Source: Streptomyces sp. RFCAC02
GTDB taxonomy: Bacteria > Actinomycetota > Actinomycetes > Streptomycetales > Streptomycetaceae
Direction of reading: 5' to 3'
Length of the DNA stretch: 64,000 nucleotides
NCBI RefSeq assembly: GCF_004193175.1
Contig: NZ_SAUH01000001.1
Coordinates: 2,916,501 to 2,980,500 of the forward strand
Within the stretch, counting starts at the first letter, position 1. Each line of letters starts with the position of its first letter. This document shows, in pieces, positions 54,206 to 62,263 of the stretch. A program made the translations under genes and the position numbers. Under the pieces are notes generated by a model. The model searched no databases. It had not been told where the DNA came from and worked only from the letters and a program-made list of their open reading frames with translations.

Positions 54206-55099
54206 ATGACGGACACGGCCCTGGAGACCAGCGGCCTCGGCAAGCGCTACGGGCGCGGCTGGGCGCTCCAGGATTGCTCGCTGCGACTGCCCGCCGGGCG
54301 GATCGCCGGACTGGTCGGCCCGAACGGCGCGGGCAAGTCCACCCTGCTGCACCTGGCCGTCGGCCTGCTGCGGCCCGACGCCGGCCGGGTGCGGGTCTTC
54401 GGCGCCGACCCGCACGCCAACACGGACGTCCTGCCCGACGTCGGGTTCGTCGCGCAGGACACGCCCCTCTACCGCGACTTCAGCGCCACCGACCTGATCG
54501 CCCTGGGCGGCAGGCTGAACCGGCGCTGGGACGCCGCGTTCGCCCGTGACCCCGTCGCCGGCCTCGACATCCCGCCCGACAAGCCGGTCGGCGCCCTCTC
54601 CGGCGGTCAGCGGGCGCAGGTGGCGCTCGCCCTCGCGATGGCCAAACGCCCGCGGCTGCTGCTGCTCGACGAGCCGGTCGCGGCCCTCGACCCCCTGGCC
54701 CGCCGTTCCTTCATGCAGGCCCTGATGGGCATGGTCGGCGAGAGCGGCACGACGGTGCTGCTGTCCTCGCACCTCGTCGCCGACCTGGAGCGGGTGTGCG
54801 ACCACCTGGTCGTCCTCCAGCGCTCCCACGTCCGGCTCGCCGGCCCCGTGGACGACCTGCTCGACGGGCACCGCACCCTGGTCGGTCCGCGCACCGGGCC
54901 GGACGGCGTGCCGGGGGTGGCCGAGGTCATCGCCGCGAGCCACACCGACCGGCAGTCCACGCTGCTGGTCCGCACCGACGACGACGGCCGCCTCGGCCGG
55001 GACTGGACCCAGCACGACGTGTCCCTGGAGGACATCGTCCTCGGCTACCTCCAGGCCGGGGACTCCCGCACCCGCACCGCATCGGACGTGACCGCGTGA
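54206..55099 (+). CDS. ABC transporter ATP-binding protein of the YtrA-type operon
   Basis: A 297-residue ATPase: Walker A GLVGPNGAGKSTLLHL, signature LSGGQRAQVALALAMAKRPR, Walker B LLLLDEPVAALDP, and SSHLVADLERVCDH. The N-terminal part (SGLGKRYGRGWALQDCSLRL) is normal; the C-terminal ~70 residues are an extension. It pairs with the permease that overlaps its stop codon. Start ATG 54206 with GGGGAA upstream; a frame from 54176 is longer but adds only ten residues overlapping the GntR stop. Confidence 0.92.
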   Translation: MTDTALETSGLGKRYGRGWALQDCSLRLPAGRIAGLVGPNGAGKSTLLHLAVGLLRPDAGRVRVFGADPHANTDVLPDVGFVAQDTPLYRDFSATDLIALGGRLNRRWDAAFARDPVAGLDIPPDKPVGALSGGQRAQVALALAMAKRPRLLLLDEPVAALDPLARRSFMQALMGMVGESGTTVLLSSHLVADLERVCDHLVVLQRSHVRLAGPVDDLLDGHRTLVGPRTGPDGVPGVAEVIAASHTDRQSTLLVRTDDDGRLGRDWTQHDVSLEDIVLGYLQAGDSRTRTASDVTA

Positions 55100-56097
55100 T
55101 CTGGCTCATCTGGAAACAGCACCGCAAGCAGGCCCTCTTCGCCGCCATCGGCCTGGCCGTGCTGGCCGCGGTCATGGTCCCCACCGGCCTGGACATGCGC
55201 GACGCCTACGACGACTCGGGGCTCGGCGCCTGCCTCGCGGACCTCGGGACCGAGCCACTCGCCCCCAACTCGGCCGTGGACGCCTGCAACGCCCTCAGCA
55301 CCGCCTTCCAGAACGAGTTCAAATCCCTGTCGTACGTCGGCATCCTCTTCGTGGCGCTGCCGCTGCTCGTGGGGCTCTTCTTCGGCGCGCCGCTGGTCTC
55401 CCGCGAGGTCGAGCAGGGAACGCACCGTTTCATATGGACGCAGGGTGTCGGCCGCGGCCGCTGGGCGCTCGCCAAGTTCGGTGTCATCGGCGGCCTCACG
55501 ACGCTCCTCGCCGCGGCGTACGCGCTGGGTGTCTCGTGGTGGTACGCGCCGATGGCGGCCAACGGGAACGGCCGGTTCGGCTACATCTGGTTCGACGTCC
55601 AGGGCATCGCGCCCATCGGCTACACCCTGTTCGCCGTGGCCCTCGGCATCCTCGCCGGCACGCTCTCGCGCCGCATGCTGACCGCGATGGCCACCACGCT
55701 CGCCGGCTTCGTCGTCGTGCGCGTCGCCGTCGAGACACTGCTGCGGCGTCACTTCATGTCCGCCGAGAGCCTCACCTACGGACTCGCGAGCACCGATGGG
55801 CCGAACCCCGCGTCGGGCGACTGGATCCTGAGCCAGGGGCTGCGCGACGCGGCGGGGAACCTGGTGCGCGAGAACGCGCAGGTCGGCTGCCCGCCCGCGG
55901 CCACAGGACAGGACGGGGCCGACGCGTGCGCGGACGCGATGGCCGCGCAGGGTCTCGGCCCCGGCTCCCACAACTGGCGGCTCTACCAGCCCGGTGACCG
56001 CTTCTGGGACTTCCAGTTCATCGAGACGGGCCTCTTCGTCGCCCTGGCCGCGCTGCTGCTGCTCCTCGCGTTCCACCGCGTCCGCCGCATCGCCTGA
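55096..56097 (+). CDS. ABC-2 type transporter permease, GntR-linked
   Basis: A 333-residue membrane protein with about six hydrophobic segments; the first (WLIWKQHRKQALFAAIGLAV) and second (LSYVGILFVALPLLVGLFFG) match ABC transporters of the YtrA-type operon. A conserved cytoplasmic stretch FGAPLVSREVEQGTHRFIWT follows. A larger extracellular loop (about 215-300) with two Cys residues lies before the last helix. GTG at 55096 overlaps the ATPase stop (GTGA). The transporter's cargo is unknown; related systems respond to cell-wall antibiotics. Confidence 0.88.
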   Translation: MIWLIWKQHRKQALFAAIGLAVLAAVMVPTGLDMRDAYDDSGLGACLADLGTEPLAPNSAVDACNALSTAFQNEFKSLSYVGILFVALPLLVGLFFGAPLVSREVEQGTHRFIWTQGVGRGRWALAKFGVIGGLTTLLAAAYALGVSWWYAPMAANGNGRFGYIWFDVQGIAPIGYTLFAVALGILAGTLSRRMLTAMATTLAGFVVVRVAVETLLRRHFMSAESLTYGLASTDGPNPASGDWILSQGLRDAAGNLVRENAQVGCPPAATGQDGADACADAMAAQGLGPGSHNWRLYQPGDRFWDFQFIETGLFVALAALLLLLAFHRVRRIA

Positions 56098-56122
56098 CGG
56101 AGGTCCCGGTACGGCCGCCCCG

Positions 56123-56713
56123 TCAGACGATCCCCGCCCCGGACGGGGCGACGATCCCGTACAGGTCCGCGATGGTGGCGAGGGCGGCGTCGTGCACCTG
56201 GCGTGCGTCCAGTTCGGTGCCTGCGACGGGCAGCGCGCGGGTCGCGCAGGCGTCGGCGACGACGGTGGGGCGGTTGCCGCGCAGGAAGGCGCCCTGGGCG
56301 GTGGCCGCCACGCACATGTGCGTCATGAAGCCGGCGATGACGAGGTCGGTGGTGCCCGCGGCGTCGACGTGCCGGTCGAGGTCGGTGCCGACGAAGGCGT
56401 TCGGCACCTTCTTGACGACGACGGGCTCGCCGTCGGCCGGCGCGACCGCGGGGTGGATCCGCCCGATCTCGGCGCGGATGTCGTACGGCGTGCCCTCGCC
56501 GCCGTCGTTGACGACATGGATGACCGCGGTGCCCGCCCGCCGGGCACGCTCCAGCAGCCGGGCACCGGCGTCCAGCGCGGCCCGCCAGCCGTCCAGTTCC
56601 ATCACGCCGGTCGTATAGGTGTTCTGGTAGTCGACGAGGACGAGGGTGGAGCCGGCGAGCGTCGCGGGCGTGTCGTCGAGTCCGTTGAGCTGCCGCAGGG
56701 TCGTCGTGGGCAT
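56123..56713 (-). CDS. Isochorismatase-like cysteine hydrolase
   Basis: A 196-residue protein of the cysteine-hydrolase superfamily. The catalytic Asp is in LVLVDYQNTYTTG (Asp28), the Lys in VVVKKVPNAFVGTDL and the nucleophile Cys in VIAGFMTHMCVAATA. Substrates are amides such as nicotinamide or N-carbamoyl compounds. It is divergent from the GlxA-type regulator, 131 bases between starts, a common pairing in which the regulator controls the hydrolase. Confidence 0.9.
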   Translation of the reverse strand: MPTTTLRQLNGLDDTPATLAGSTLVLVDYQNTYTTGVMELDGWRAALDAGARLLERARRAGTAVIHVVNDGGEGTPYDIRAEIGRIHPAVAPADGEPVVVKKVPNAFVGTDLDRHVDAAGTTDLVIAGFMTHMCVAATAQGAFLRGNRPTVVADACATRALPVAGTELDARQVHDAALATIADLYGIVAPSGAGIV

Positions 56714-56844
56714 GGGAAACCACCTGGGTCATGAGTCGGGGAGCGGGTCACCGGTGCGGTGACCCGCGCCTTCGACGCTAGAACCGCGGCGCCGTGTCGG
56801 CAATGTCGTCTATCCTGCAGAAACCGACATCCCCGGGAGCGCGC

Positions 56845-57840
56845 ATGACGACCGCTGGACGGCTGATCGCCGTCGTCCTCTTCGACGGGGTCGACCTGCT
56901 GGACGTCACCGGGCCGCCCGAGGTCTTCTCCCTCGCCCGGCGCGAGACGGACGAGGCGGCCGGGTACGAGGTCGTCCTCGCCGCCGAGACCCTGGACCCG
57001 GTCACCACCGCCGCCGGCGTCCGCGTCCTGCCCGACACCACCTTCGACGCGCTGGCGGCGAGGCGCCCGGACACCCTGGTCGTCCCCGGCGCGGTCGCGG
57101 CGGACGGCCGCGGCGGCGTCCGCCCGCTCACCGACCCGGCCGTGGTGACGCGGGTGCGGCAGCTCGCCGGACTCTCCCGCAGGGTGGCGTCCGTCTGCGT
57201 CGGGGCGCACATCCTGGCGGCGGCCGGTCTCCTCGACGGCAAGCGCGCCACCACGCACTGGTCGACCGCCCAGCGGCTCGCCGCCGACCATCCGGACGTC
57301 GAGGTCGACCCCGACCCGATCTTCATCCGCCAGGGCGACGTGTGGACCGGCGCGGGCATCAGCGCCTGCCTCGACCTCTCGCTCGCCCTCATCGCCGACG
57401 ACCTGGGCGAGGCCGTCGCGCTGCGCGTCGCCCGGCAGCTCGTGATGTACCTGAAGCGGCCCGGCGGGCAGAGCCAGTTCAGCGTCCCCCTGGAGCAGGT
57501 CGCGACCACGCGCCGCGTCGAGGACCTGCGCCACCACATCATGCGCCGCGTCGCCGAGCCCCTCACCGTCGCCGACCTCGCAGCGCACCTGCACGTGAGC
57601 GACCGTCAGCTCACCCGCATCTTCAAGACGGAGCTCGGCACGACCCCGCACGCCTACGTCGAGTCGGTGCGCGTCGAAGCGGCGCGCCAGGCGCTGGAAT
57701 CGACCGACGACACCCTCGAACGGGTCGCCTCCGCCTGCGGGTTCGGCAGCGTCGACACGCTGGTGCGGGCGTTCCGCCGCAGACTCGACACGACCCCGAC
57801 CGAGTACCGGAGGCGGTTCCGCACCCGCGCCGGCGTGTGA
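56845..57840 (+). CDS. GlxA-type transcriptional regulator (DJ-1-like domain plus AraC HTH)
   Basis: A 331-residue regulator. The N-terminal DJ-1/PfpI-like domain (IAVVLFDGVDLLDVTGPPEV, ASVCVGAHILAAAGLL with the elbow Cys, KRATTHWSTA) is fused to an AraC HTH (LTVADLAAHLHVSDRQLTRI, ERVASACGFGSVDTLVRAFR). ATG 56845 follows GGGAG. The divergent gap contains ATGTCG and CGACAT arms (about 56800 and 56825), a plausible binding site. Divergent hydrolase is the likely target. Confidence 0.92.
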   Translation: MTTAGRLIAVVLFDGVDLLDVTGPPEVFSLARRETDEAAGYEVVLAAETLDPVTTAAGVRVLPDTTFDALAARRPDTLVVPGAVAADGRGGVRPLTDPAVVTRVRQLAGLSRRVASVCVGAHILAAAGLLDGKRATTHWSTAQRLAADHPDVEVDPDPIFIRQGDVWTGAGISACLDLSLALIADDLGEAVALRVARQLVMYLKRPGGQSQFSVPLEQVATTRRVEDLRHHIMRRVAEPLTVADLAAHLHVSDRQLTRIFKTELGTTPHAYVESVRVEAARQALESTDDTLERVASACGFGSVDTLVRAFRRRLDTTPTEYRRRFRTRAGV

Positions 57841-57932
57841 CGCACGCCACACCCGCCGCATGTCACGAACGGCGCCGCAGCTTCCATCTGCTGATCGTCA
57901 CCGCAACCTGACGACGGAGAGGCGGAAGCACG

Positions 57933-59111
57933 ATGAGCGCACACCACGAGGTACTGGTCCTGGGCGCGGGCTACGCGGGCATGGCGGCCGCCATGCAGCT
58001 CGCGGCGAGGACGAAGCGGCGCGACGACGTGACAGTGACGCTGGTCAACGGCAGCGAGCGGTTCACCGAGCGGATGCGCCTGCACATGGCGGCGACGGGG
58101 CAGCCGCTCGACGCCCTCGACATCCCCGGGCTCCTCGACGGCACGGGGGCGCGCTTCGTACGGGGCTGGGTGACGGCCGTGGACGCGGACGCCAGGACCG
58201 TCAGGATCGACGACGACCGCGTCCTGCGCTACGACACGCTCGTGTACGCGCTCGGCGGCGTGGCCGACACGGCGGCGGTGCCGGGGGCGGAGGAGCACGC
58301 GTACACCCTGGACGGCGACCGGGACGCCGAACTGCTCGCCGGCCGGCTCGCCGGGGGCACCGGCACGGTCGCCGTCGTCGGCGGCGGGCCGACCGGCGTC
58401 GAGACGGCCGCCGAGATCGCCGAGCGCCACCCCGGCCTCGACGTCGTCCTGCTCGCCCGGCGGGAACCGGGCGCCGGCCTGGCGGCAGGGGCGGCGGCCC
58501 ACGTCCGGGCCGCCCTCGACCGCCTGGGCGTGCGGGTGCGGGCCGGCGCCGAGGTCGTGAAGGTCCTGCCGGACGGCGTCGATGTCGCCGACGGGGAGCA
58601 CGTCGCCGCCGACGCCGTGGTGTGGGCCGCGGGCACCCGGGTGTCGCCGCTGGCCGCCGCCGCCGGCCTCGCCGTGGACGGGCACGGCCGCGTCGTCACC
58701 GACAGGGCACTGCGCTCGGTGTCGCACCCGGAGGTGTACGCGGTGGGCGACGCGGCGGCCGTCGGGCAGGGCTACGGGGTCATGCACGGCACCTGCCAGG
58801 GCGGCATGCCGACGGGCGTGCACGCGGCGCTGACGATCCTCCGGACCCTGGGCGGCAAGCGGACGAAGCCGTTCCGGTTCGGCTACTACCACACGCCGAT
58901 CAGCCTCGGCAGGAACGACGCCGTGGTGCAGTTCACGCACCCGGACGACAGCCCCCGGCGGATCTACCTGGCCGGACGCATGGCGGTCCGGTACAAGGAG
59001 ACGGTGACAGCAGCCCCCTGGCCGACGTACGGCCGTATGAAGAGGATGCCCGCCTCGGGCGTGCTCTGGCCGCGCGGCGGCCGTTTCACCCGGAAGGGGG
59101 AGGCGCGGTGA
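57933..59111 (+). CDS. FAD-dependent NAD(P)-oxidoreductase of the ECF41 cluster
   Basis: A 392-residue flavoprotein of the NDH-2/ferredoxin-reductase-like fold. FAD-binding GAGYAGMAAAMQLAARTKRR is near the N-terminus, the NAD motif is VVGGGPTGVETAAEIAERHP, and the last FAD motif is VYAVGDAAAVGQGYGVMHGT. The C-terminal ~70 residues include YYHTPISLGRNDAVVQFT. Such oxidoreductases are typical neighbours of ECF41 sigma genes. The next gene starts inside the stop (GTGA). A TGTCACG at 57861-57867, similar to the ECF41 -35 element TGTCACA, lies upstream, but a well-spaced CGTC -10 is not evident. Confidence 0.9.
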   Translation: MSAHHEVLVLGAGYAGMAAAMQLAARTKRRDDVTVTLVNGSERFTERMRLHMAATGQPLDALDIPGLLDGTGARFVRGWVTAVDADARTVRIDDDRVLRYDTLVYALGGVADTAAVPGAEEHAYTLDGDRDAELLAGRLAGGTGTVAVVGGGPTGVETAAEIAERHPGLDVVLLARREPGAGLAAGAAAHVRAALDRLGVRVRAGAEVVKVLPDGVDVADGEHVAADAVVWAAGTRVSPLAAAAGLAVDGHGRVVTDRALRSVSHPEVYAVGDAAAVGQGYGVMHGTCQGGMPTGVHAALTILRTLGGKRTKPFRFGYYHTPISLGRNDAVVQFTHPDDSPRRIYLAGRMAVRYKETVTAAPWPTYGRMKRMPASGVLWPRGGRFTRKGEAR

Positions 59112-60046
59112 CCGGCGCGGCCATGGCTCCGGACGAGCGGGTGTTCACCGAGCACCGGTCCCTGCTGTTCTCGGTGGCGTACCGCCTCCTCGGCACGGCG
59201 GCCGACGCGGAGGACGCCGTGCAGGACGCCTGGCTCAAGTGGTCGGCCGCCGACCGCTCGCAGGTGGCCGACCCGAGGGCCTACCTGGCCCGCATCGTGT
59301 CGAACGTGGCGCTGGAGCGGCTGCGTTCGACCCGCCACAAGCGCGAGGCGTACGTCGGCCCCTGGCTCCCCGAGCCCATCCTCACCACCGAGGACTCGGC
59401 CGGGACCGTCCTGGACGCCGAGTCGGTCTCGATGGCGCTGCTGGTCGTGCTGGAGAGCCTGAGCCCGCTGGAGCGCGCGGTGTTCGTGCTGAAGGAGGTC
59501 TTCGGCTTCGGCCACGCCGAGATCGCGGAGGCGGTGGAGCGTTCCGAGACCGCCGTACGGCAGGCCGCGCACCGGGCGCGGGAGCACGTACGGGCGCGGC
59601 GGCCCCGCTTCACCGCCGACCGTCCGACGCGGCGCGCGGTCACCGAACGGTTCCTCGCCGCGGCGGGCGGCGGCGACGTCAACGCGCTGATGGAGGTGCT
59701 GTCCCCGGACGTCACCCTGTGGACGGACGGCGGCGGCAAGGTGCGGCAGGCCATGCGGCCGGTCACGGGGGCGGCGACGGTGGCCGCCTGGTTCGCGGCC
59801 ATCGGCGCGGTCTCCTACCAGGGGATCGAACCGGCCGACATGGAGGTCGCGCTCGCCGCGATCAACGGCGGCCCCGGGATCGTGTTCCGGGGCGCCGGGC
59901 GGGTGATCGCGACGGTGACGTTCGACTTCGACGACGAGGGCCGCATCTCGGCCATCCACAACGTGGCCAACCCGGACAAGCTGCGGGCCGTCGCCGCGGG
60001 GACCGCGCACGACGTGGGCGGTGTCCGGGCGGGGGGCGTTCAGTAG
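59108..60046 (+). CDS. sigJ: ECF41-type RNA polymerase sigma factor (SigJ-like)
   Basis: A 312-residue extracytoplasmic-function sigma factor. Region 2 (HRSLLFSVAYRLLGTAADAE, then DAVQDAWLKWSA) and region 4 (LSPLERAVFVLKEVFGFGHA, SETAVRQAAHRAREHVRARR) are followed by the SnoaL-like C-terminal domain that replaces an anti-sigma factor in ECF41. The diagnostic WLPEP (residues 86-90) and NPDKL motifs are present. GTG 59108 overlaps the oxidoreductase stop; ATG 59123 is an alternative. Its last codons (…AGGVQ) lie inside the 55-base direct repeat described below. Confidence 0.92.
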   Translation: MTGAAMAPDERVFTEHRSLLFSVAYRLLGTAADAEDAVQDAWLKWSAADRSQVADPRAYLARIVSNVALERLRSTRHKREAYVGPWLPEPILTTEDSAGTVLDAESVSMALLVVLESLSPLERAVFVLKEVFGFGHAEIAEAVERSETAVRQAAHRAREHVRARRPRFTADRPTRRAVTERFLAAAGGGDVNALMEVLSPDVTLWTDGGGKVRQAMRPVTGAATVAAWFAAIGAVSYQGIEPADMEVALAAINGGPGIVFRGAGRVIATVTFDFDDEGRISAIHNVANPDKLRAVAAGTAHDVGGVRAGGVQ

Positions 60047-60069
60047 CGGCGCAGGCGCAGGCCGGGGAG
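60015..60069. repeat. Direct repeat, left copy (sigJ / membrane-gene tail junction)
   Basis: 55 bases matching 61699-61753 at 52 positions (differences at 60022, 60027 and 60065), identical over 60028-60064. On the plus strand it encodes the sigJ end VGGVRAGGVQ-stop; on the minus strand it encodes GLRLRRY-stop, the C-terminus of the small membrane protein at 61723-62178. The copies are 1684 bases apart and in the same orientation. Confidence 0.85.
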
Positions 60070-60087
60070 CCCGGACCCGGCCTGCGC
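60055..60087 (+). terminator. Terminator hairpin after sigJ
   Basis: Perfect 12-base-pair stem (60055-60066 with 60076-60087) and a 9-base loop. Its left arm is part of the direct repeat; the right arm is unique to this copy. Confidence 0.6.
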
Positions 60088-60120
60088 GTCCGTCGACCGG
60101 CGCGCGCCGGAGGGCGGGAG

Positions 60121-61590
60121 TCACCCTCCGTGGTAGAGGCGGGGCAGGTCGATCAGTTGGATCGAGGGGTCGTTCTCCGCGAGGTGGCGCAGCTCATCGG
60201 TGAAGCCGGTGCCGCTGAAGCAGTAGAGCCTCGTCGCCTCGGTGGCCGTGCCGTTCCTGATCAGGAGGGAACGGATGTGCCGGAGGCGTTCCAGGTGACC
60301 GGCCCCCAGCACGTCACTCCATTTCGCTTCGCCGATGGCGAGCAGCGCCTGGCGGCCCTCCCGGTTCTCGCCGTGGACTGCGACGTCGACTTCGTGGCTG
60401 GTCCTGGCCGCCGGGTCGTTGACGGTTCCGCCCTCGACGCGTGCGACGTGCCCTCCCTGGGTGTCGGGTGTCGCATGCCAGCGTGCCCATTCCCGGCAGA
60501 CCTGTTCGAAGTGTGGGCCGACGACCTTGCTGCGGAAGGTGGACCGGGCCCGGCGCCATACGCCGCCCGCCCGCCCGGGGCGCTCCAGATCGCCCCAGGC
60601 CGGGCGCATGACCGCGTGGTAGAAGGTGACGAGCGGCTCGGCGATGCGGTAGGCGGAACGGTTGCGGCGGAAGGCGTCGGCTTCGTGGGTGATCATGCCG
60701 ACGTCCTGGAGGACGGTCAACGGGTGGGCGAGGTCGGTGGACTTGCGCCCCAGATAGTCGGCGATGCCGCCACGAGCGGCGTTGCCGGCGGCGATGGCTG
60801 CCAGTACCGAGTGGTACAACGCGGTGTCGTGGAGTTCGGGCTCCTCAGCGAGGAGGTAGCGGGCCTCCCGGAAAAGCGGACGCGCCGGGTTGAGCACCGC
60901 ACGCACCACCCAGGCATCGAAATCGTCCGGCCCGGCGGGAGCGTCCTCCTGGGTGAACTCACGGCGGTAGGCGGGCGTCCCCCCGACGATGGCATGGGTC
61001 AGCAGCGCCGTGCGCGGGTCGTCGATCTGCCAGAACTCGGCCGCGAGCCGGAAGTCGAGGGTCGGGACCACGAGTTCGAGACCGGCTCGGCCACGCAGGG
61101 GAGCATCGCCGGACAGCAGTCGGCCCATGAACGACAGCGCGGAACCGCACAGCAGCAGGCGCACGGGCGTGTTGGTGTGCTGGGCGGCGGGGTCCAGAGC
61201 ACGCTGGATGATCGAGGGCAGGGAGGGAGACGCCTTGACGAGAAAGGGGAACTCGTCGATGACCGCCACGGCGGGACCGCCCGCGTCGGCGAGGCGCATG
61301 AGTTCCACGACCGCCTCGTCCCAGTGTGCGAAACGGAACGGGGTGGGCAGTCCGCGATGACGGGCCAGTGCCTCACCGAACTGACGCAGGGCGTCGGCCT
61401 CGGTGGTCTCGGTGGCGGTGAACATGAAGCCGCCGGTGGCACGAGCGACGGCGTCGAGAAGGAAGGTCTTGCCCTGCCGACGACGGCCGGAGACCACGCC
61501 CAGCGTGGCGTGCGGGGACGGCAGGGTGGCGAACCGGGTCAGTTCTGCCCACTCGAAGTCGCGGTCGAACATCCCGGCGGGCTTGTCCAC
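60121..61590 (-). CDS. AAA-type ATPase fused to a DUF234-like (PD-D/ExK) nuclease domain
   Basis: A 489-residue protein. Walker A is GRRRQGKTFLL and Walker B AVAVIDEFPF, followed by a sensor region (VRLLLCGSALSFMGRLLSGD) and a winged-helix part; this is the archaeal-type ATPase family. The C-terminal third carries a DUF234-like domain with a PD-(D/E)xK nuclease signature: HEVDVAVHG then AIGEAKWSD, i.e. Asp...ExK. Such fused ATPases are of unknown role, often linked to mobile elements or defence. GTG start 61588-61590; a TATAAT (61621-61626, minus strand) lies 31 bases upstream. Composition is lower in GC than its neighbours. It fills the segment between the two direct repeats. Confidence 0.85.
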   Translation of the reverse strand: MDKPAGMFDRDFEWAELTRFATLPSPHATLGVVSGRRRQGKTFLLDAVARATGGFMFTATETTEADALRQFGEALARHRGLPTPFRFAHWDEAVVELMRLADAGGPAVAVIDEFPFLVKASPSLPSIIQRALDPAAQHTNTPVRLLLCGSALSFMGRLLSGDAPLRGRAGLELVVPTLDFRLAAEFWQIDDPRTALLTHAIVGGTPAYRREFTQEDAPAGPDDFDAWVVRAVLNPARPLFREARYLLAEEPELHDTALYHSVLAAIAAGNAARGGIADYLGRKSTDLAHPLTVLQDVGMITHEADAFRRNRSAYRIAEPLVTFYHAVMRPAWGDLERPGRAGGVWRRARSTFRSKVVGPHFEQVCREWARWHATPDTQGGHVARVEGGTVNDPAARTSHEVDVAVHGENREGRQALLAIGEAKWSDVLGAGHLERLRHIRSLLIRNGTATEATRLYCFSGTGFTDELRHLAENDPSIQLIDLPRLYHGG

Positions 61591-61620
61591 AGCACCAGCT
61601 CCTCATGGATAGGTGCAGTT

Positions 61621-61626
61621 ATTATA
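61621..61626 (-). promoter_or_regulatory. Consensus -10 element for the ATPase gene
   Basis: On the minus strand this reads TATAAT, in an AT-rich patch (61616-61632) that is the most AT-rich stretch of this half of the window. No good -35 hexamer at 17 bases is seen; an extended or GC-poor promoter is possible. Confidence 0.5.
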
Positions 61627-61698
61627 GATACATCTCTCCATGCTCCCGCACGGACGCCTCGCCCCACCGTGCCCCCGCGTGTGACGCGCCCGGATCCT

Positions 61699-61753
61699 GG
61701 GCGGCGTCCAGGCGGGGGGCGTTCAGTAGCGGCGCAGGCGCAGGCCGAGGAGG
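61699..61753. repeat. Direct repeat, right copy
   Basis: Partner of 60015-60069. It contains the 3' end of the membrane-protein gene in place (minus strand, stop at 61723-61725) and, on the plus strand, the sequence encoding LGGVQAGGVQ-stop, i.e. a copy of the sigJ C-terminal tail without the rest of sigJ. Confidence 0.85.
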
Positions 61754-62178
61754 CCGATGCCGAGGCCGATCGACGCGAGGCCGGCGCCGAGCGACAGGAC
61801 CGGGAGGACCCGGTCGCCGCCCGTGTCCGCCGTCGCCGCCTGCGGCGATGCGGCGGGCGGGAGCGAGGGGGACGCGGGCTCCGGTGACGGTGACGGCGGG
61901 GCCGAGGGTGCCGCCGGTTCCGGCGGGGCGGCGCCGGGGGCGGTGGCGTGCCGCTCCCGGTGCTCCCGCCGCTCCTCGCGGTCGGGGCGCTCGTCCCACC
62001 GCGGCCGCGAGAACGGCGGGCGTTCACCGTCCACCGACTCCCGCCCGGCGCCGGGCCCGCGCTCCTCCGCCGCCGCGCCGGCCGGCAGCCCCGCCACCAG
62101 CACGATCGCGGCCAGGACGACGAGAACCGTCCCTCCCAGCGTGCCCACCACTGCCGCGACGCCCGCGCTCACCCTCAC
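61723..62178 (-). CDS. Small secreted or membrane-anchored protein, unknown function
   Basis: A 151-residue protein with an N-terminal signal-like segment (residues 8-37), a charged Arg/Glu/Asp region, a Pro/Ser/Ala-rich linker and a C-terminal hydrophobic helix (about 128-147) ending LRLRRY. No LPxTG motif precedes the helix, so it is probably tail-anchored rather than sorted by sortase. Converges with sigJ in the ancestral layout; now separated from it by the 1.68 kb ATPase segment. Confidence 0.65.
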   Translation of the reverse strand: MRVSAGVAAVVGTLGGTVLVVLAAIVLVAGLPAGAAAEERGPGAGRESVDGERPPFSRPRWDERPDREERREHRERHATAPGAAPPEPAAPSAPPSPSPEPASPSLPPAASPQAATADTGGDRVLPVLSLGAGLASIGLGIGLLGLRLRRY

Positions 62179-62263
62179 AGGCCCGCCCCTTCGTGCGTAC
62201 TTCGTCCGACCGAGGACACCAGCGTCACACAGATGGACAAAGACCGCATATCGGACAAGCGGT

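Noticed and set aside
57861..57899. A complete ECF41 promoter before the oxidoreductase gene
   Set aside because: TGTCACG is present but the nearest CGTC is 28 bases away, too far for the usual spacing as I recall it.
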